A stretch of DNA of 51,307 nt from Bacteroidales bacterium. Its GTDB lineage: Bacteria > Bacteroidota > Bacteroidia > Bacteroidales > F082. The notes under the pieces were generated by a model. It made no database searches. It saw only the letters and a program-made list of their open reading frames with translations, and was not told the origin of the DNA. Positions 14,185 through 22,772 of this stretch are shown piece by piece; within the stretch, counting starts at the first letter, position 1; each line of letters begins with the position of its first letter. Location of the stretch: the NCBI GenBank assembly GCA_017651645.1, contig JAGCCO010000027.1, positions 1 to 51,307 on the forward strand. Reading direction: 5' to 3'. A program made the translations under genes and the position numbers.

Positions 14185-14206
14185 TTGCGTCTTTTAATCA
14201 ACAAAT

Positions 14207-16711
14207 ATGAAAAAACTCTTTTCCCTATCACTGCTTATGTTGATGGCATTTGGCCTCCAAGCGCAAAACAGAAACATCGCCTACCAAGACGATAATGCCC
14301 GATTTACCGTCATCACCGACGGTGTCATCCGATTGGAATACGCCAAGGATGGCCATTTTGTCGACGAAGCCTCGCAAGTGGCTGTCATTCAAGAATATCC
14401 TGCCGTGGATTTCAAGGTCAAGGAAGGCAAGACCATCGAAATCACTACGGCCAAATTGAAGTTGCAATACACAAAAGGTAATGGAATTTTTACCGCTGAT
14501 AATTTGAGTATCAGCTCATTGAAAGGCGTCAATCCGAGTTTTACATGGAAGCCTGGCATGGTGCAGGAGCACAACTTGAAAGGTACCTACCGCACCTTGG
14601 ACGGTTATGATGGCGACACCAGCGTCTGGGGCGACCATCAAGCCCTTCCCATCGAAGACGGCCTGCTAGCCACCGATGGCTGGACGCTCATCGATGACTC
14701 GCAGAGCTACCTTTTCGACGACAGCGACTGGGCCTGGGTGAAAGAACGCGAAAGCCTCGACAACCAAGACTGGTACTTCATGGGCTATGGCCACGACTAC
14801 AAGCAGGCGTTGAAGGATTTCACTGTCTTTGCCGGCAAGGTACCGCTGCCACCGCGTTATGCCTTTGGCTATTGGTGGTCACGCTATTGGTCGTACAGCG
14901 ACAGGGAATTCCGCGACTTGGTGAAGAAATTCGAGCAATACGACATTCCCCTTGACGTGCTCGTCATCGACATGGACTGGCACTACACCGAGAAGGGCAA
15001 AGGCAACTGGACCGGCTGGACTTGGAACACCAAACTCTTCCCTGACTACACGCGCCTCATTGCCGACATGGACAAAAAAGACATCCGCACCACACTTAAT
15101 TTGCACCCTGCAGGAGGTGTAGAACCTTACGAAGAACGCTACGACGAGTTGGCCGCCTACATGCACCTTGACACCACTGGTCGCCCTGCCATCCCTTGGC
15201 AAAGCTCCAACAAGACCTTCATGTCAGGCATGTTCGATGTCGTGTTGAAACCTATGGAGCGCAACGGCATCGACTTCTGGTGGCTTGACTGGCAGCAATA
15301 TCCTAACGACAAACAACTCACGAATCTTAGCAACACCTGGTGGATCAATTACTGCTTCTTCTCCAACTTCGAACGCAGCCGCGACACCCGCCCGATGCTC
15401 TACCACCGTTGGGGCGGCTTAGGCAACCACCGCTATCAAATCGGTTTCTCGGGCGATGCTGTCATCTCATGGAAATCGCTTGACTACCAGCCTTATTTCA
15501 ACGCCACGGCGAGCAACGTGCTGTATGGCTTCTGGAGCCATGACATCGGCGGTCACTGGGGTGGTGCCATCGCCCCTGAACTGTATGCCCGATGGATGCA
15601 GTTTGGTGCTTTGAGTCCCATCTTGCGCAGCCACTCCACCAAAGACGCCCGCATCAACAAGGAACCGTGGACGCTGCCCGAAGAATACACCGAAATCATC
15701 CGCAATACCATCCACCAACGCAGACAGATGATCCCCTACATCTACACCATGGCGCGCAAAGCCCACGACGAAGGCCTCTCGCTCTGCCGCCCGCTCTACT
15801 ACTACTGGCCCGAGGCACCTGAGAGCTATTCCTTCCGCAACGAATATCTGTTTGGCGACAATATGCTCGTGGCACCCATCACCGCGCCGATGGAAAACGG
15901 CCTCTCCACGTTGGAGGTCTGGCTACCGCAAGGCACTTGGTTTGAAGTCAGTACGGGGACAATGCTGCAAGGAGGACAGACCCATGTTCGCAGCTTCATG
16001 ATTGACGAATATCCGCTTTATGTGAAGGCAGGCTCCATCATCCCGCAATACGCTGACTACCATCAACATGTGGATGGCAATGAATGGACACGTTTCGACC
16101 TGATGATTTATCCTGGCGACGATGGTGACTTCACGATGTATTACGATGACGGCGATGACAAGGACTACGACGAGAACAATATGTGGGTTAGGTTCCGCGC
16201 CACTCGGCAAGGAAACACCTATTTTGCCAACCTCTACCCTGCCGAAGGCAACTACATACCTGCCTCACGCAACATCACACTGAAGTTTGTCGCTTCTGAC
16301 GTACCCCAACACGTCTATTGCAACGGCAAGGAAATCGAGTGGACCTATGATGGTGACAACTTCACCCTTGTAGTGCCGCTGCCCGAAGGCAATTGGGAAG
16401 ACAAGACTGACATTCGAGTTGAATACCCACAGAGTGGCACCCTCAACTTGACTGACGGACTCATCGGCAATAGCCATCACGCCGTTAAAGCCATTGCTGG
16501 ACTGAAAAACCGAAAGGCAGACATTGTGCTGAATGATGCGTTAGGATTGATGAGCAGTATTGGACAGAAAGTAAGCTACTTCCCCGAGACACTCCACGAA
16601 AGCGTGACACTGTTCCGCCAATACTTCGACAACCTCGACCAATCCCTGCTCGACCAAGGGTTGAGCGAAGAAGACCAAACTTGGTTTAAGGAGCAAGTGG
16701 GTAAGAAATAA
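14207..16711 (+). CDS. Secreted glycoside hydrolase family 31 (alpha-glucosidase/alpha-xylosidase type)
   Basis: An 834-residue exported retaining alpha-glycosidase. The signal peptide is MKKLFSLSLLMLMAFGLQA. An N-terminal beta-sandwich (about 20-210) precedes the GH31 barrel: DVLVIDMDWHY, then GIDFWWLDWQQYP with predicted nucleophile Asp361, then QIGFSGDAVISW with predicted acid/base Asp417, then FWSHDIGGHWGG. C-terminal beta domains (about 560-750) and an extra helical tail of about 80 residues follow. Activity within GH31 (alpha-glucosidase, alpha-xylosidase or other) cannot be fixed from sequence. Export suggests periplasmic or surface hydrolysis of oligosaccharides. Its stop codon directly abuts the stop of convergent glgB. 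Confidence 0.92.
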   Translation: MKKLFSLSLLMLMAFGLQAQNRNIAYQDDNARFTVITDGVIRLEYAKDGHFVDEASQVAVIQEYPAVDFKVKEGKTIEITTAKLKLQYTKGNGIFTADNLSISSLKGVNPSFTWKPGMVQEHNLKGTYRTLDGYDGDTSVWGDHQALPIEDGLLATDGWTLIDDSQSYLFDDSDWAWVKERESLDNQDWYFMGYGHDYKQALKDFTVFAGKVPLPPRYAFGYWWSRYWSYSDREFRDLVKKFEQYDIPLDVLVIDMDWHYTEKGKGNWTGWTWNTKLFPDYTRLIADMDKKDIRTTLNLHPAGGVEPYEERYDELAAYMHLDTTGRPAIPWQSSNKTFMSGMFDVVLKPMERNGIDFWWLDWQQYPNDKQLTNLSNTWWINYCFFSNFERSRDTRPMLYHRWGGLGNHRYQIGFSGDAVISWKSLDYQPYFNATASNVLYGFWSHDIGGHWGGAIAPELYARWMQFGALSPILRSHSTKDARINKEPWTLPEEYTEIIRNTIHQRRQMIPYIYTMARKAHDEGLSLCRPLYYYWPEAPESYSFRNEYLFGDNMLVAPITAPMENGLSTLEVWLPQGTWFEVSTGTMLQGGQTHVRSFMIDEYPLYVKAGSIIPQYADYHQHVDGNEWTRFDLMIYPGDDGDFTMYYDDGDDKDYDENNMWVRFRATRQGNTYFANLYPAEGNYIPASRNITLKFVASDVPQHVYCNGKEIEWTYDGDNFTLVVPLPEGNWEDKTDIRVEYPQSGTLNLTDGLIGNSHHAVKAIAGLKNRKADIVLNDALGLMSSIGQKVSYFPETLHESVTLFRQYFDNLDQSLLDQGLSEEDQTWFKEQVGKK

Positions 16712-18712
16712 TCACGGGATTCGCTGATAAACCGTAGCCGTCCTGCTCACATTGTAAATCTTCATCGTGATGTTATCCTCTTTCTTTTCTGAGGGAAACT
16801 TCACGTTAACATCAATATTGCCGAAACCGCCAAAAGCCTTGTCATCGCTGGTGAGGATGATGCGGTAATCGCCTGTTTGTCTAACGGGAATCTTGTAATC
16901 GGGAATAGATTTCGGCCCCCAGTTGAAGACGAAAATGAGGTTACCACGCTCGTAGACGACAGTCTTGTTTTCCTCATCGGCATAGAGCATCCAGGCAGGT
17001 GGTGCCTGCATCACGGGATGGCGTTTCACAAAGTCGAGCATGGCCTTGTCGAAGGCTCCCATGAAGTGATACTTCAAATTCGGATTGTCCACCAACGACC
17101 ATTGGCGGCGGGCATATTGGTAACTCCATCCGTTGTCAAGACGCGGAAAATCAATCCACTCGGGGTGGCCGAACTCGTTGCCCATGAAGTTAAGCCAAGC
17201 CTCACCGCCCAAGGTGAGCGTGAAGAGACGGATCATCTTGTGCAGAGCAATGCCTCGGTCAACGGTCATGGAAGGTGTGTCTACACTCATTGCGGTGTAC
17301 ATCTCCTTGTCCATCAAGCGGAAAGCAATGGTTTTGTCGCCCACCAAGGCTTGGTCGTGCGACTCGGCATAGGCCACCGTCTTGGTCTGCGGCAGGTGGT
17401 TGGTCATGGTGAAGAAGAAGTTCTTCATGTTCCACTGCTCCTCAGGCTCGTCTTTCAACACCTTAATCCAAAAGTCGGGCAAGCCCATGCCCAAACGGTA
17501 GTCGAAGCCCATGCCGCCGTCGGCAATCGGGTTGCAAAGGCCAGGCATGCCACTCACATCCTCGGCAATGGTGACGACTTGCGGATTCATTTGGTGGCAT
17601 AAAGTGTTGGCCAACTGCAAATAGGTGACCGCATCGGCATCCACATTCTCATTGAAGTACTTCTCAGGCGCATCAAAGGTCGTCCCGATGCCATGGTCAA
17701 GATAGAGCATAGAGGTCACACCGTCGAAACGGAAGCCGTCGAAGCGGAACTCCTCCAGCCAGTAGCGCACATTGGAGAGCAGGAATTGCAGTGTCTCCTC
17801 CTTGCCGTAGTTGAAGAGTTTGGAGTCCCAGAGATCATGGTTGCCGCGCGGGCCAGAATGCAGGTATTGACTGTCGGATCCGTCAAACAGGTTGATGCCC
17901 TCGCGAATGTTCTTCACCGTGTGGGAATGTACCAAGTCCATGATGACCAACATACCCATGCCGTGCGCCGTGTCGATGAGTTCCTTCAACTCCTCGGGCG
18001 TACCGAACCGCGAGGAAGGCGCAAAGAAATTGGAGACATGGTAGCCAAACGAACCGTAATACGGATGCTCAGCGATGGCCATAAGTTGGATGGCATTGTA
18101 ACCGTCCGCTTTGATGCGCGGCAGGATGCGTTCAGTGAATTCTTTGTACGTCCCTACCCTTTCCTCCTCTTGCGCCATACCGACATGCGTCTCATAAATC
18201 AGCAGCGGCTCATTTTTCAGTTGCGGCGCTGCATGTTTAAATATATAAGGTGTGGGCGGATTCCAAAACTGTCCCGCAAAGTCTTTGTTGTCCTCGTTCT
18301 GAATCACTCGTTTGATATACACGGGAATTCGCTCATGCTCCCCAATTTGCGACTGCACCAGCACTTTCAACTTGCTGCCATGAACCAAACGATGAGCAAA
18401 CTCGCTGTCGGGCAGAAAAATCTCCCATAGGCCACTACCCGCCAGTTCCAAAGGATACTCATAGCGGTTCCAGTCGTTGAAGTCGCCCATCAGCGAGAGG
18501 TAATGAGCGGCGGGTGCCCATTCGCGGTACCACCAGCCGTGGCGGCGTTTGTCGTAATTGAAGCCTAAGAACTGATGCGCCGTAGCAAAAGTCATCAGGC
18601 TGCCGTAGCGGTTCTTGATACCATTGAGACGCTGTTCGTAACGGTCGTGACGCTGGTCCACCAATTTACTGACAGGGTCTAACCAATGATCTTGTTCAAC
18701 GAGAGGTAACAT
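16712..18712 (-). CDS. glgB: 1,4-alpha-glucan branching enzyme (GH13)
   Basis: Makes alpha-1,6 branches in glycogen by cutting and transferring alpha-1,4 glucan chains. The 666-residue cytoplasmic protein has an N-terminal CBM48-like domain (about 40-140) and a GH13 barrel with MDLVHSH, EEFRFDGFRFDGV (nucleophile Asp330), TIAEDVSGMP (acid/base Glu384) and AESHDQALVGD (Asp453), then a C-terminal beta domain. Length suits the shorter eukaryote-like branching enzymes common in Bacteroidota. A promoter of its own lies at 18735-18763, after the upstream amylase-family gene. There is no intergenic base between its stop and the convergent GH31 stop. Confidence 0.93.
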   Translation of the reverse strand: MLPLVEQDHWLDPVSKLVDQRHDRYEQRLNGIKNRYGSLMTFATAHQFLGFNYDKRRHGWWYREWAPAAHYLSLMGDFNDWNRYEYPLELAGSGLWEIFLPDSEFAHRLVHGSKLKVLVQSQIGEHERIPVYIKRVIQNEDNKDFAGQFWNPPTPYIFKHAAPQLKNEPLLIYETHVGMAQEEERVGTYKEFTERILPRIKADGYNAIQLMAIAEHPYYGSFGYHVSNFFAPSSRFGTPEELKELIDTAHGMGMLVIMDLVHSHTVKNIREGINLFDGSDSQYLHSGPRGNHDLWDSKLFNYGKEETLQFLLSNVRYWLEEFRFDGFRFDGVTSMLYLDHGIGTTFDAPEKYFNENVDADAVTYLQLANTLCHQMNPQVVTIAEDVSGMPGLCNPIADGGMGFDYRLGMGLPDFWIKVLKDEPEEQWNMKNFFFTMTNHLPQTKTVAYAESHDQALVGDKTIAFRLMDKEMYTAMSVDTPSMTVDRGIALHKMIRLFTLTLGGEAWLNFMGNEFGHPEWIDFPRLDNGWSYQYARRQWSLVDNPNLKYHFMGAFDKAMLDFVKRHPVMQAPPAWMLYADEENKTVVYERGNLIFVFNWGPKSIPDYKIPVRQTGDYRIILTSDDKAFGGFGNIDVNVKFPSEKKEDNITMKIYNVSRTATVYQRIP

Positions 18713-18734
18713 ATTTCATTTCTTTTGAATACTG

Positions 18735-18763
18735 CAAAAATATCAAAATCTCCTCAATTCCAA
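18735..18763 (-). promoter_or_regulatory. Promoter for glgB
   Basis: Minus-strand TATTTTTG (18742-18735) with TTG (18763-18761) 18 bp upstream. It lies partly within the 3' end of the amylase-family gene, so glgB can be transcribed alone as well as by read-through. Confidence 0.6.
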
Positions 18764-20283
18764 CCATTTTCAAAAACAATCTTTCCTGAATCCAGATCTA
18801 TGACCTTGGCTTCCGAAGCCGCCAAATGCACTGGCACAACCTCTGAAGCAAAGTCATTCATGTCGAATTCATTGGCCTTGCGCTTGCCTATCAGTGCCAA
18901 GGCGTCATGTGGGATTTTCACTTCCACATCGCGCGCTTCGGTGCGGTTGAAATTCACCACCACCAACAAGCGTTCCGTCTCGGAATAACGCAAAAAGGCA
19001 TAGACAAATTGGGGGTCGAAGTTCATGTACCAGGGGTTGCACCACATCAGGTCATAGAACTTGCCTTCTTTTATTGCTGAATGTTCATTTCTGAAATTCA
19101 GCAAGTTGCGGTAATAGCCAAAGAGTTTCTTTTGTGCTTCATCAAACCCACCGCCATCAAATTTGCCATCATTCATCCACTTTTGGTGCTGCGGCATGTG
19201 ACAGTAATCGAATATGGAAGTGCGGCCATCGTCACCGCTGTAACCCACTTCGCCAATGGCATCTTCCCCACTTTCCTGACCGTTGTAGACCATAAATGGT
19301 CCAGTGTTCATCAATGCGGAAAGTGACACGGCAGGCAAAGCGGCAAATGCATCACCCACAAACTGTGGCGAAGCTAATCGCTTCTCGTCGTGGTTCTCCA
19401 TGAAGCGAAGCATATGTTCGTCCATGTCATGTAGGTCCTTCCACACCTCGCTGATTTCTTTCGCCTCATGGCCTTCGCAAAGCACCCGCTCTAAAGTATT
19501 GTACAAGCCGACCTTGTCATAGAGGTAATCGAAGCCTGCATCCAAGAAAGGTTTGTAAAGCTCTGGCTGATAAATCTCTGCAATCATCAAAGGTTGATAG
19601 TCCTGTCTCAAATGCGCTATCACCCACTGCCAAAACGTCACTGGCACCATCTCAGCCATGTCCACTCGGAAACCATCGACATTCTTTGCGCACCAGAAAC
19701 GTAGGATCTCCAGCATTTTCTCCCATGTATCGTGTTCATCATAGTTCAGCTTGACCGTGTCGTACCAGTCGTTGATGCTCGGATTGGGCACAAAGACATT
19801 GTTACCAGTTGCCTTGGCTGGGTATTCTTCGTAAGGCTGTTCCGTCACTCTACGAGGAGGCACGAAACTTTGTCCCTCACAATAATAGAAATTACACGGG
19901 TCAAAGCCTTTGTTCTGTCGTGCCAAGTGATTGGGAATGAAGTCGATGATTACTTTCATTCCTTTCTCATGAATGAGGTTGACCAATTGTTCAAAGTCGG
20001 CCATTGTGCCTAAATCTGGGTCAACAGCATGATAATCGGTGACGGCGTAAGGCGAGCCTGCACGTCCTTTAGTGATGTCAGGGTGCGTGCCTGTACTCTC
20101 GGAGGCATGTTTCAAGATGCCAGTCAACCAAATATGGGTGAAGCCCAAGTCTTTAATCGCTTCAAGGGCTGTTTTGTCAATGTCGTTGAAAGTGCCGCAG
20201 CCATTTTCGGCCTTGCTGCCGTTCATTCGGAACGCGGTCTGCTTGTTTCCGAATAGTCGGGGGAAAAGTTGGTAAATGTTCAT
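18754..20283 (-). CDS. Cytoplasmic alpha-amylase family enzyme (GH13)
   Basis: A 509-residue GH13 protein without a signal peptide, so probably intracellular. Conserved regions appear in order: VIIDFIPNH (about 111-119), VDGFRVDMAEM with nucleophile Asp208, PLMIAEIYQPE with acid/base Glu236, and RFMENHDEKR with stabiliser Asp299. A C-terminal beta domain with VNFNRTEARDVEVKIP closes it. It probably acts on glycogen or imported maltodextrins, consistent with its place just upstream of glgB on the same strand (41-bp gap). Exact specificity is unknown. The promoter at 20288-20317 puts the transcription start close to the ATG. Confidence 0.88.
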   Translation of the reverse strand: MNIYQLFPRLFGNKQTAFRMNGSKAENGCGTFNDIDKTALEAIKDLGFTHIWLTGILKHASESTGTHPDITKGRAGSPYAVTDYHAVDPDLGTMADFEQLVNLIHEKGMKVIIDFIPNHLARQNKGFDPCNFYYCEGQSFVPPRRVTEQPYEEYPAKATGNNVFVPNPSINDWYDTVKLNYDEHDTWEKMLEILRFWCAKNVDGFRVDMAEMVPVTFWQWVIAHLRQDYQPLMIAEIYQPELYKPFLDAGFDYLYDKVGLYNTLERVLCEGHEAKEISEVWKDLHDMDEHMLRFMENHDEKRLASPQFVGDAFAALPAVSLSALMNTGPFMVYNGQESGEDAIGEVGYSGDDGRTSIFDYCHMPQHQKWMNDGKFDGGGFDEAQKKLFGYYRNLLNFRNEHSAIKEGKFYDLMWCNPWYMNFDPQFVYAFLRYSETERLLVVVNFNRTEARDVEVKIPHDALALIGKRKANEFDMNDFASEVVPVHLAASEAKVIDLDSGKIVFENGWN

Positions 20284-20287
20284 ACGG

Positions 20288-20317
20288 CAAAATTAAGAAA
20301 TTTAAGGCAAGTCTCAA
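20288..20317 (-). promoter_or_regulatory. Promoter for amylase-glgB, nearly leaderless
   Basis: Minus-strand TAATTTTG (20295-20288) with TTG (20317-20315) exactly 19 bp upstream. Only 4 nt separate the element from the ATG at 20283, so the mRNA may begin at or next to the start codon. Confidence 0.6.
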
Positions 20318-20336
20318 CATTGATGGAGAAAATGAC

Positions 20337-20344
20337 TACTTTTG
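20337..20344 (+). promoter_or_regulatory. -7 element of GH29 promoter, nearly leaderless
   Basis: TACTTTTG fits TAnnTTTG and lies 6 nt before the ATG at 20351. It overlaps the TTG at 20342 that would otherwise be an alternative start, so the ATG at 20351 is preferred. Confidence 0.55.
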
Positions 20345-20350
20345 CGCATT

Positions 20351-22078
20351 ATGAAAGCAAACAAAACCCTTCTAATCATCGCAGTGTTGCTTTTCAGCAA
20401 CCTTCTATCTGCCCAAGTTGAGCCCACCTGGGAGTCTATCAACGAGCGGGGCTATCCGCAGTGGTTCTCCGACGCCAAATTGGGCATTTTCATTCATTGG
20501 GGCGTGTATTCCGTGACCGCATACGCCAGCCTCGAAGGCTATGCCGAATGGTACTACCGCGGCCTGACCACCAACGACGACCGCAAGGCTTTCCAAGAGC
20601 GCATCTATGGCAAGGACTTCAAATACGAAGACTTCGCCCCCATGTGGAAAGCAGAACTTTGGAACCCAGACGAATGGGCTGAACTCTTCAAAAAATCTGG
20701 GGCAAAGTATGTCTTGTTGGTTTCGAAGCACCACGACGGTTTCTGCCTCTGGCCAAGCCAATATTCACCCAACTGGAACTCAGTTGAGGTCGGGCCGCAC
20801 CGCGACATCTGCGGTGAGCTGACCGAGGCCGTGTGCAAAAAAGGCCTCAAAATGGGCTTCTACTACTCCCTTCCTGAGTGGACAAGCCCTATCCACCGCT
20901 GGTATGAAGACCCCGACGAGAACATCGGAACTTACGTTGACACGCACATGATTCCTCAGTTCAAAGAACTCATCACGCGCTACAAGCCCACCGTTCTTTT
21001 CACCGATGGCGAGTGGCGCAACAGTGCAGAGCAATGGCACGCCACAGAACTCATCTCATGGTATTACAACACGGTAGGCAAAGACGCCATCGTCAACGAC
21101 CGCTGGGGCAACGGGCAACAGCATGGTTTCCGCACGCCCGAATACAGCGCAGGCATCACCCTCACCGACCGCCCTTGGGCTGAATGTCGTGGCTTGGGCC
21201 GCAGCTTCGGCCTCAACCGTAACGAGCCTTTAGAGAACTACTTGTCTTCCGATGAACTCATCCGTCATTTTGCTGTCCTCGTGGCGGCGGGCGGTGGCAT
21301 GACCCTCAACGTGGGTCCTGCTGCTGATGGCAAAATACCGCTGTTACAACAAGAACGCTTGCTTGACCTCGGCCACTGGCTCGATATCAACGGAGAAGCC
21401 ATTTACGGGACACGCCCTTACAAAAAGTTCTATGAGATGAAAACCGTCACGGTTTCACGCAACGATGCGGAAATCAATTTCGACTGGAAACGCAACTCCC
21501 CCGATCCCGCCATCAGCTGCGACCATTTCCAAGCGCATTGGCAAGGCGTGTTCTCCTGCATGGCCGACACCTATACCTTTGAAATCCAAACCGATGACAA
21601 TGCAAAACTCATCATCGATGGACAGACCGTCATCGAAGACACGAAAAAAGCGAATTCGGGCAAGATGAAATTGGCGCAAGGCCAACACAGCATCGAGGTC
21701 TACTATGAAGAAGACGAACTCGAAGCCACAATTGCCTTGTATTGGTCGTCGAAAAAGATGGAAAAGCAGGTGATGAAAGACTTTCAAGTAGGCGCTATGC
21801 TACCCGCACAAGGCTTGAAAGCCACTTACACCTGTGAACAACCCAACATCTGCTACACGCAAGGCAAAGACGCCCTCTATGCCATTGCTCTTGAGTATCC
21901 CGAAGACCAATTGGTTTTGGGAATCGACCAGCCCGCTGACAACATGAAAGTCACGCTACTTGGATGTCCTAAGACCTTGCCATGGAAATACAAGGACGGA
22001 CAACTCTTCATTGACACCAGCGGACTGAAATACAGCGACATCCGCAGTACTGCAGCCTGGGTATTCAAGATGAAATGA
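20351..22078 (+). CDS. Secreted alpha-L-fucosidase (GH29) with PA14-like domain
   Basis: A 575-residue exported retaining alpha-L-fucosidase. The signal peptide (LLIIAVLLFSNLLSAQ) is cut near residue 22. The GH29 barrel begins with RGYPQWFSDAKLGIFIHWGV, has VLLVSKHHDGFCLW for substrate binding, and PTVLFTDGEWR with predicted nucleophile Asp219. NVGPAADGKIP near 315-325 is the usual end of the catalytic domain. A PA14-like beta domain follows (about 380-480): WQGVFSCMADTYTFEIQTDD, AKLIIDGQTVIED, GQHSIEVYYEE. PA14 domains often bind sugars. Likely role: removal of terminal fucose from host or plant glycans in the periplasm or at the surface. A strong hairpin follows at 22079. Confidence 0.92.
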   Translation: MKANKTLLIIAVLLFSNLLSAQVEPTWESINERGYPQWFSDAKLGIFIHWGVYSVTAYASLEGYAEWYYRGLTTNDDRKAFQERIYGKDFKYEDFAPMWKAELWNPDEWAELFKKSGAKYVLLVSKHHDGFCLWPSQYSPNWNSVEVGPHRDICGELTEAVCKKGLKMGFYYSLPEWTSPIHRWYEDPDENIGTYVDTHMIPQFKELITRYKPTVLFTDGEWRNSAEQWHATELISWYYNTVGKDAIVNDRWGNGQQHGFRTPEYSAGITLTDRPWAECRGLGRSFGLNRNEPLENYLSSDELIRHFAVLVAAGGGMTLNVGPAADGKIPLLQQERLLDLGHWLDINGEAIYGTRPYKKFYEMKTVTVSRNDAEINFDWKRNSPDPAISCDHFQAHWQGVFSCMADTYTFEIQTDDNAKLIIDGQTVIEDTKKANSGKMKLAQGQHSIEVYYEEDELEATIALYWSSKKMEKQVMKDFQVGAMLPAQGLKATYTCEQPNICYTQGKDALYAIALEYPEDQLVLGIDQPADNMKVTLLGCPKTLPWKYKDGQLFIDTSGLKYSDIRSTAAWVFKMK

Positions 22079-22105
22079 AAAAAAGCGGCAATTGCCGCTT
22101 TTTGA
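22079..22105. terminator. Bidirectional terminator between GH29 and CpcT-like gene
   Basis: AAAAAGCGGCAATTGCCGCT followed by a T-run is a perfect palindrome with A-run and T-run flanks, able to end both convergent transcripts (20351 plus and 22107 minus). Confidence 0.9.
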
Positions 22106-22106
22106 T

Positions 22107-22709
22107 TTATCCTATAGGACCATCCGTCAGTTCCTTGATGCCTTGATAGCCTATGATTCGGCTCGTCCGCTTTGGCACCCGCTTGACATAGAAGCGCTCG
22201 TCCTCCTGCACAAACTTGAAATGAAGCAGATCACCTTTCGGGAAACAATCTATCGCACTGAACCTCATTAGTTTATGTGTCTGATACGAAAAATCGGAAG
22301 TCTTCACAAAAGTAATACTCTTTCCACCTTTGAGAATACTGGGGGTACAACCGTCGAAATAGTTGCGGTTGCCCCATTTCCCTACAAACTCAGCAGGATT
22401 TTTCAAATCGTGGACAATCACGCGGAACAGCTTTTCAGTTCTCGGTTGTACCTCAAGCACCTTCTGGAGGATGACCTTCTTATCTTGCACGACTTCAAGA
22501 TACAGCCATTGGAAACGGTTGCCCTTGTCCTCCCAAATCGGGGTAAAATGCGCCATTGCTGTCGTCGAGTCATTCACGATGACGGTGTAATCGCCCTGCA
22601 TGGTGCGGTAAAACTGTTTGGCATCTTCTTCCGTGAACTTAGGTTGTTTTTGAGCAAAACCGCTTAAGGTCAATAGCATAGCGGCCAATAACAATACGAA
22701 TCTTTTCAT
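22107..22709 (-). CDS. Exported CpcT/CpeT-like protein
   Basis: A 200-residue exported protein with signal MKRFVLLLAAMLLTLSGFA. The mature sequence has the pattern of the CpcT/CpeT family: QFYRTMQGDYT, HFTPIWEDKGNRFQWLYLEV, LFRVIVHDL, YFDGCTP and KFVQEDERFYVKR. In cyanobacteria such proteins attach bilins to phycobiliproteins. Here no phycobilisome is expected, and a general small-molecule or lipid-binding beta-barrel role is only a guess. It has its own promoter overlapping the end of oligopeptidase B and ends at a bidirectional terminator, so it is a single-gene unit. Confidence 0.6.
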   Translation of the reverse strand: MKRFVLLLAAMLLTLSGFAQKQPKFTEEDAKQFYRTMQGDYTVIVNDSTTAMAHFTPIWEDKGNRFQWLYLEVVQDKKVILQKVLEVQPRTEKLFRVIVHDLKNPAEFVGKWGNRNYFDGCTPSILKGGKSITFVKTSDFSYQTHKLMRFSAIDCFPKGDLLHFKFVQEDERFYVKRVPKRTSRIIGYQGIKELTDGPIG

Positions 22710-22741
22710 AACAAGGTCTTTCTTTTGTCTGTTTCAGTGTG

Positions 22742-22772
22742 CAAAAATAGAAAACTAATTCTCATTCACCAA
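22742..22772 (-). promoter_or_regulatory. Promoter for CpcT-like gene
   Basis: Minus-strand TATTTTTG (22749-22742) with TTG (22772-22770) 20 bp upstream, partly inside the 3' end of the oligopeptidase B gene. Confidence 0.6.

Noticed and set aside
20342..20350. TTG start giving the GH29 fucosidase three extra residues
   Set aside because: It overlaps the -7 element and would lie upstream of the expected transcript; the ATG at 20351 gives a normal signal peptide.
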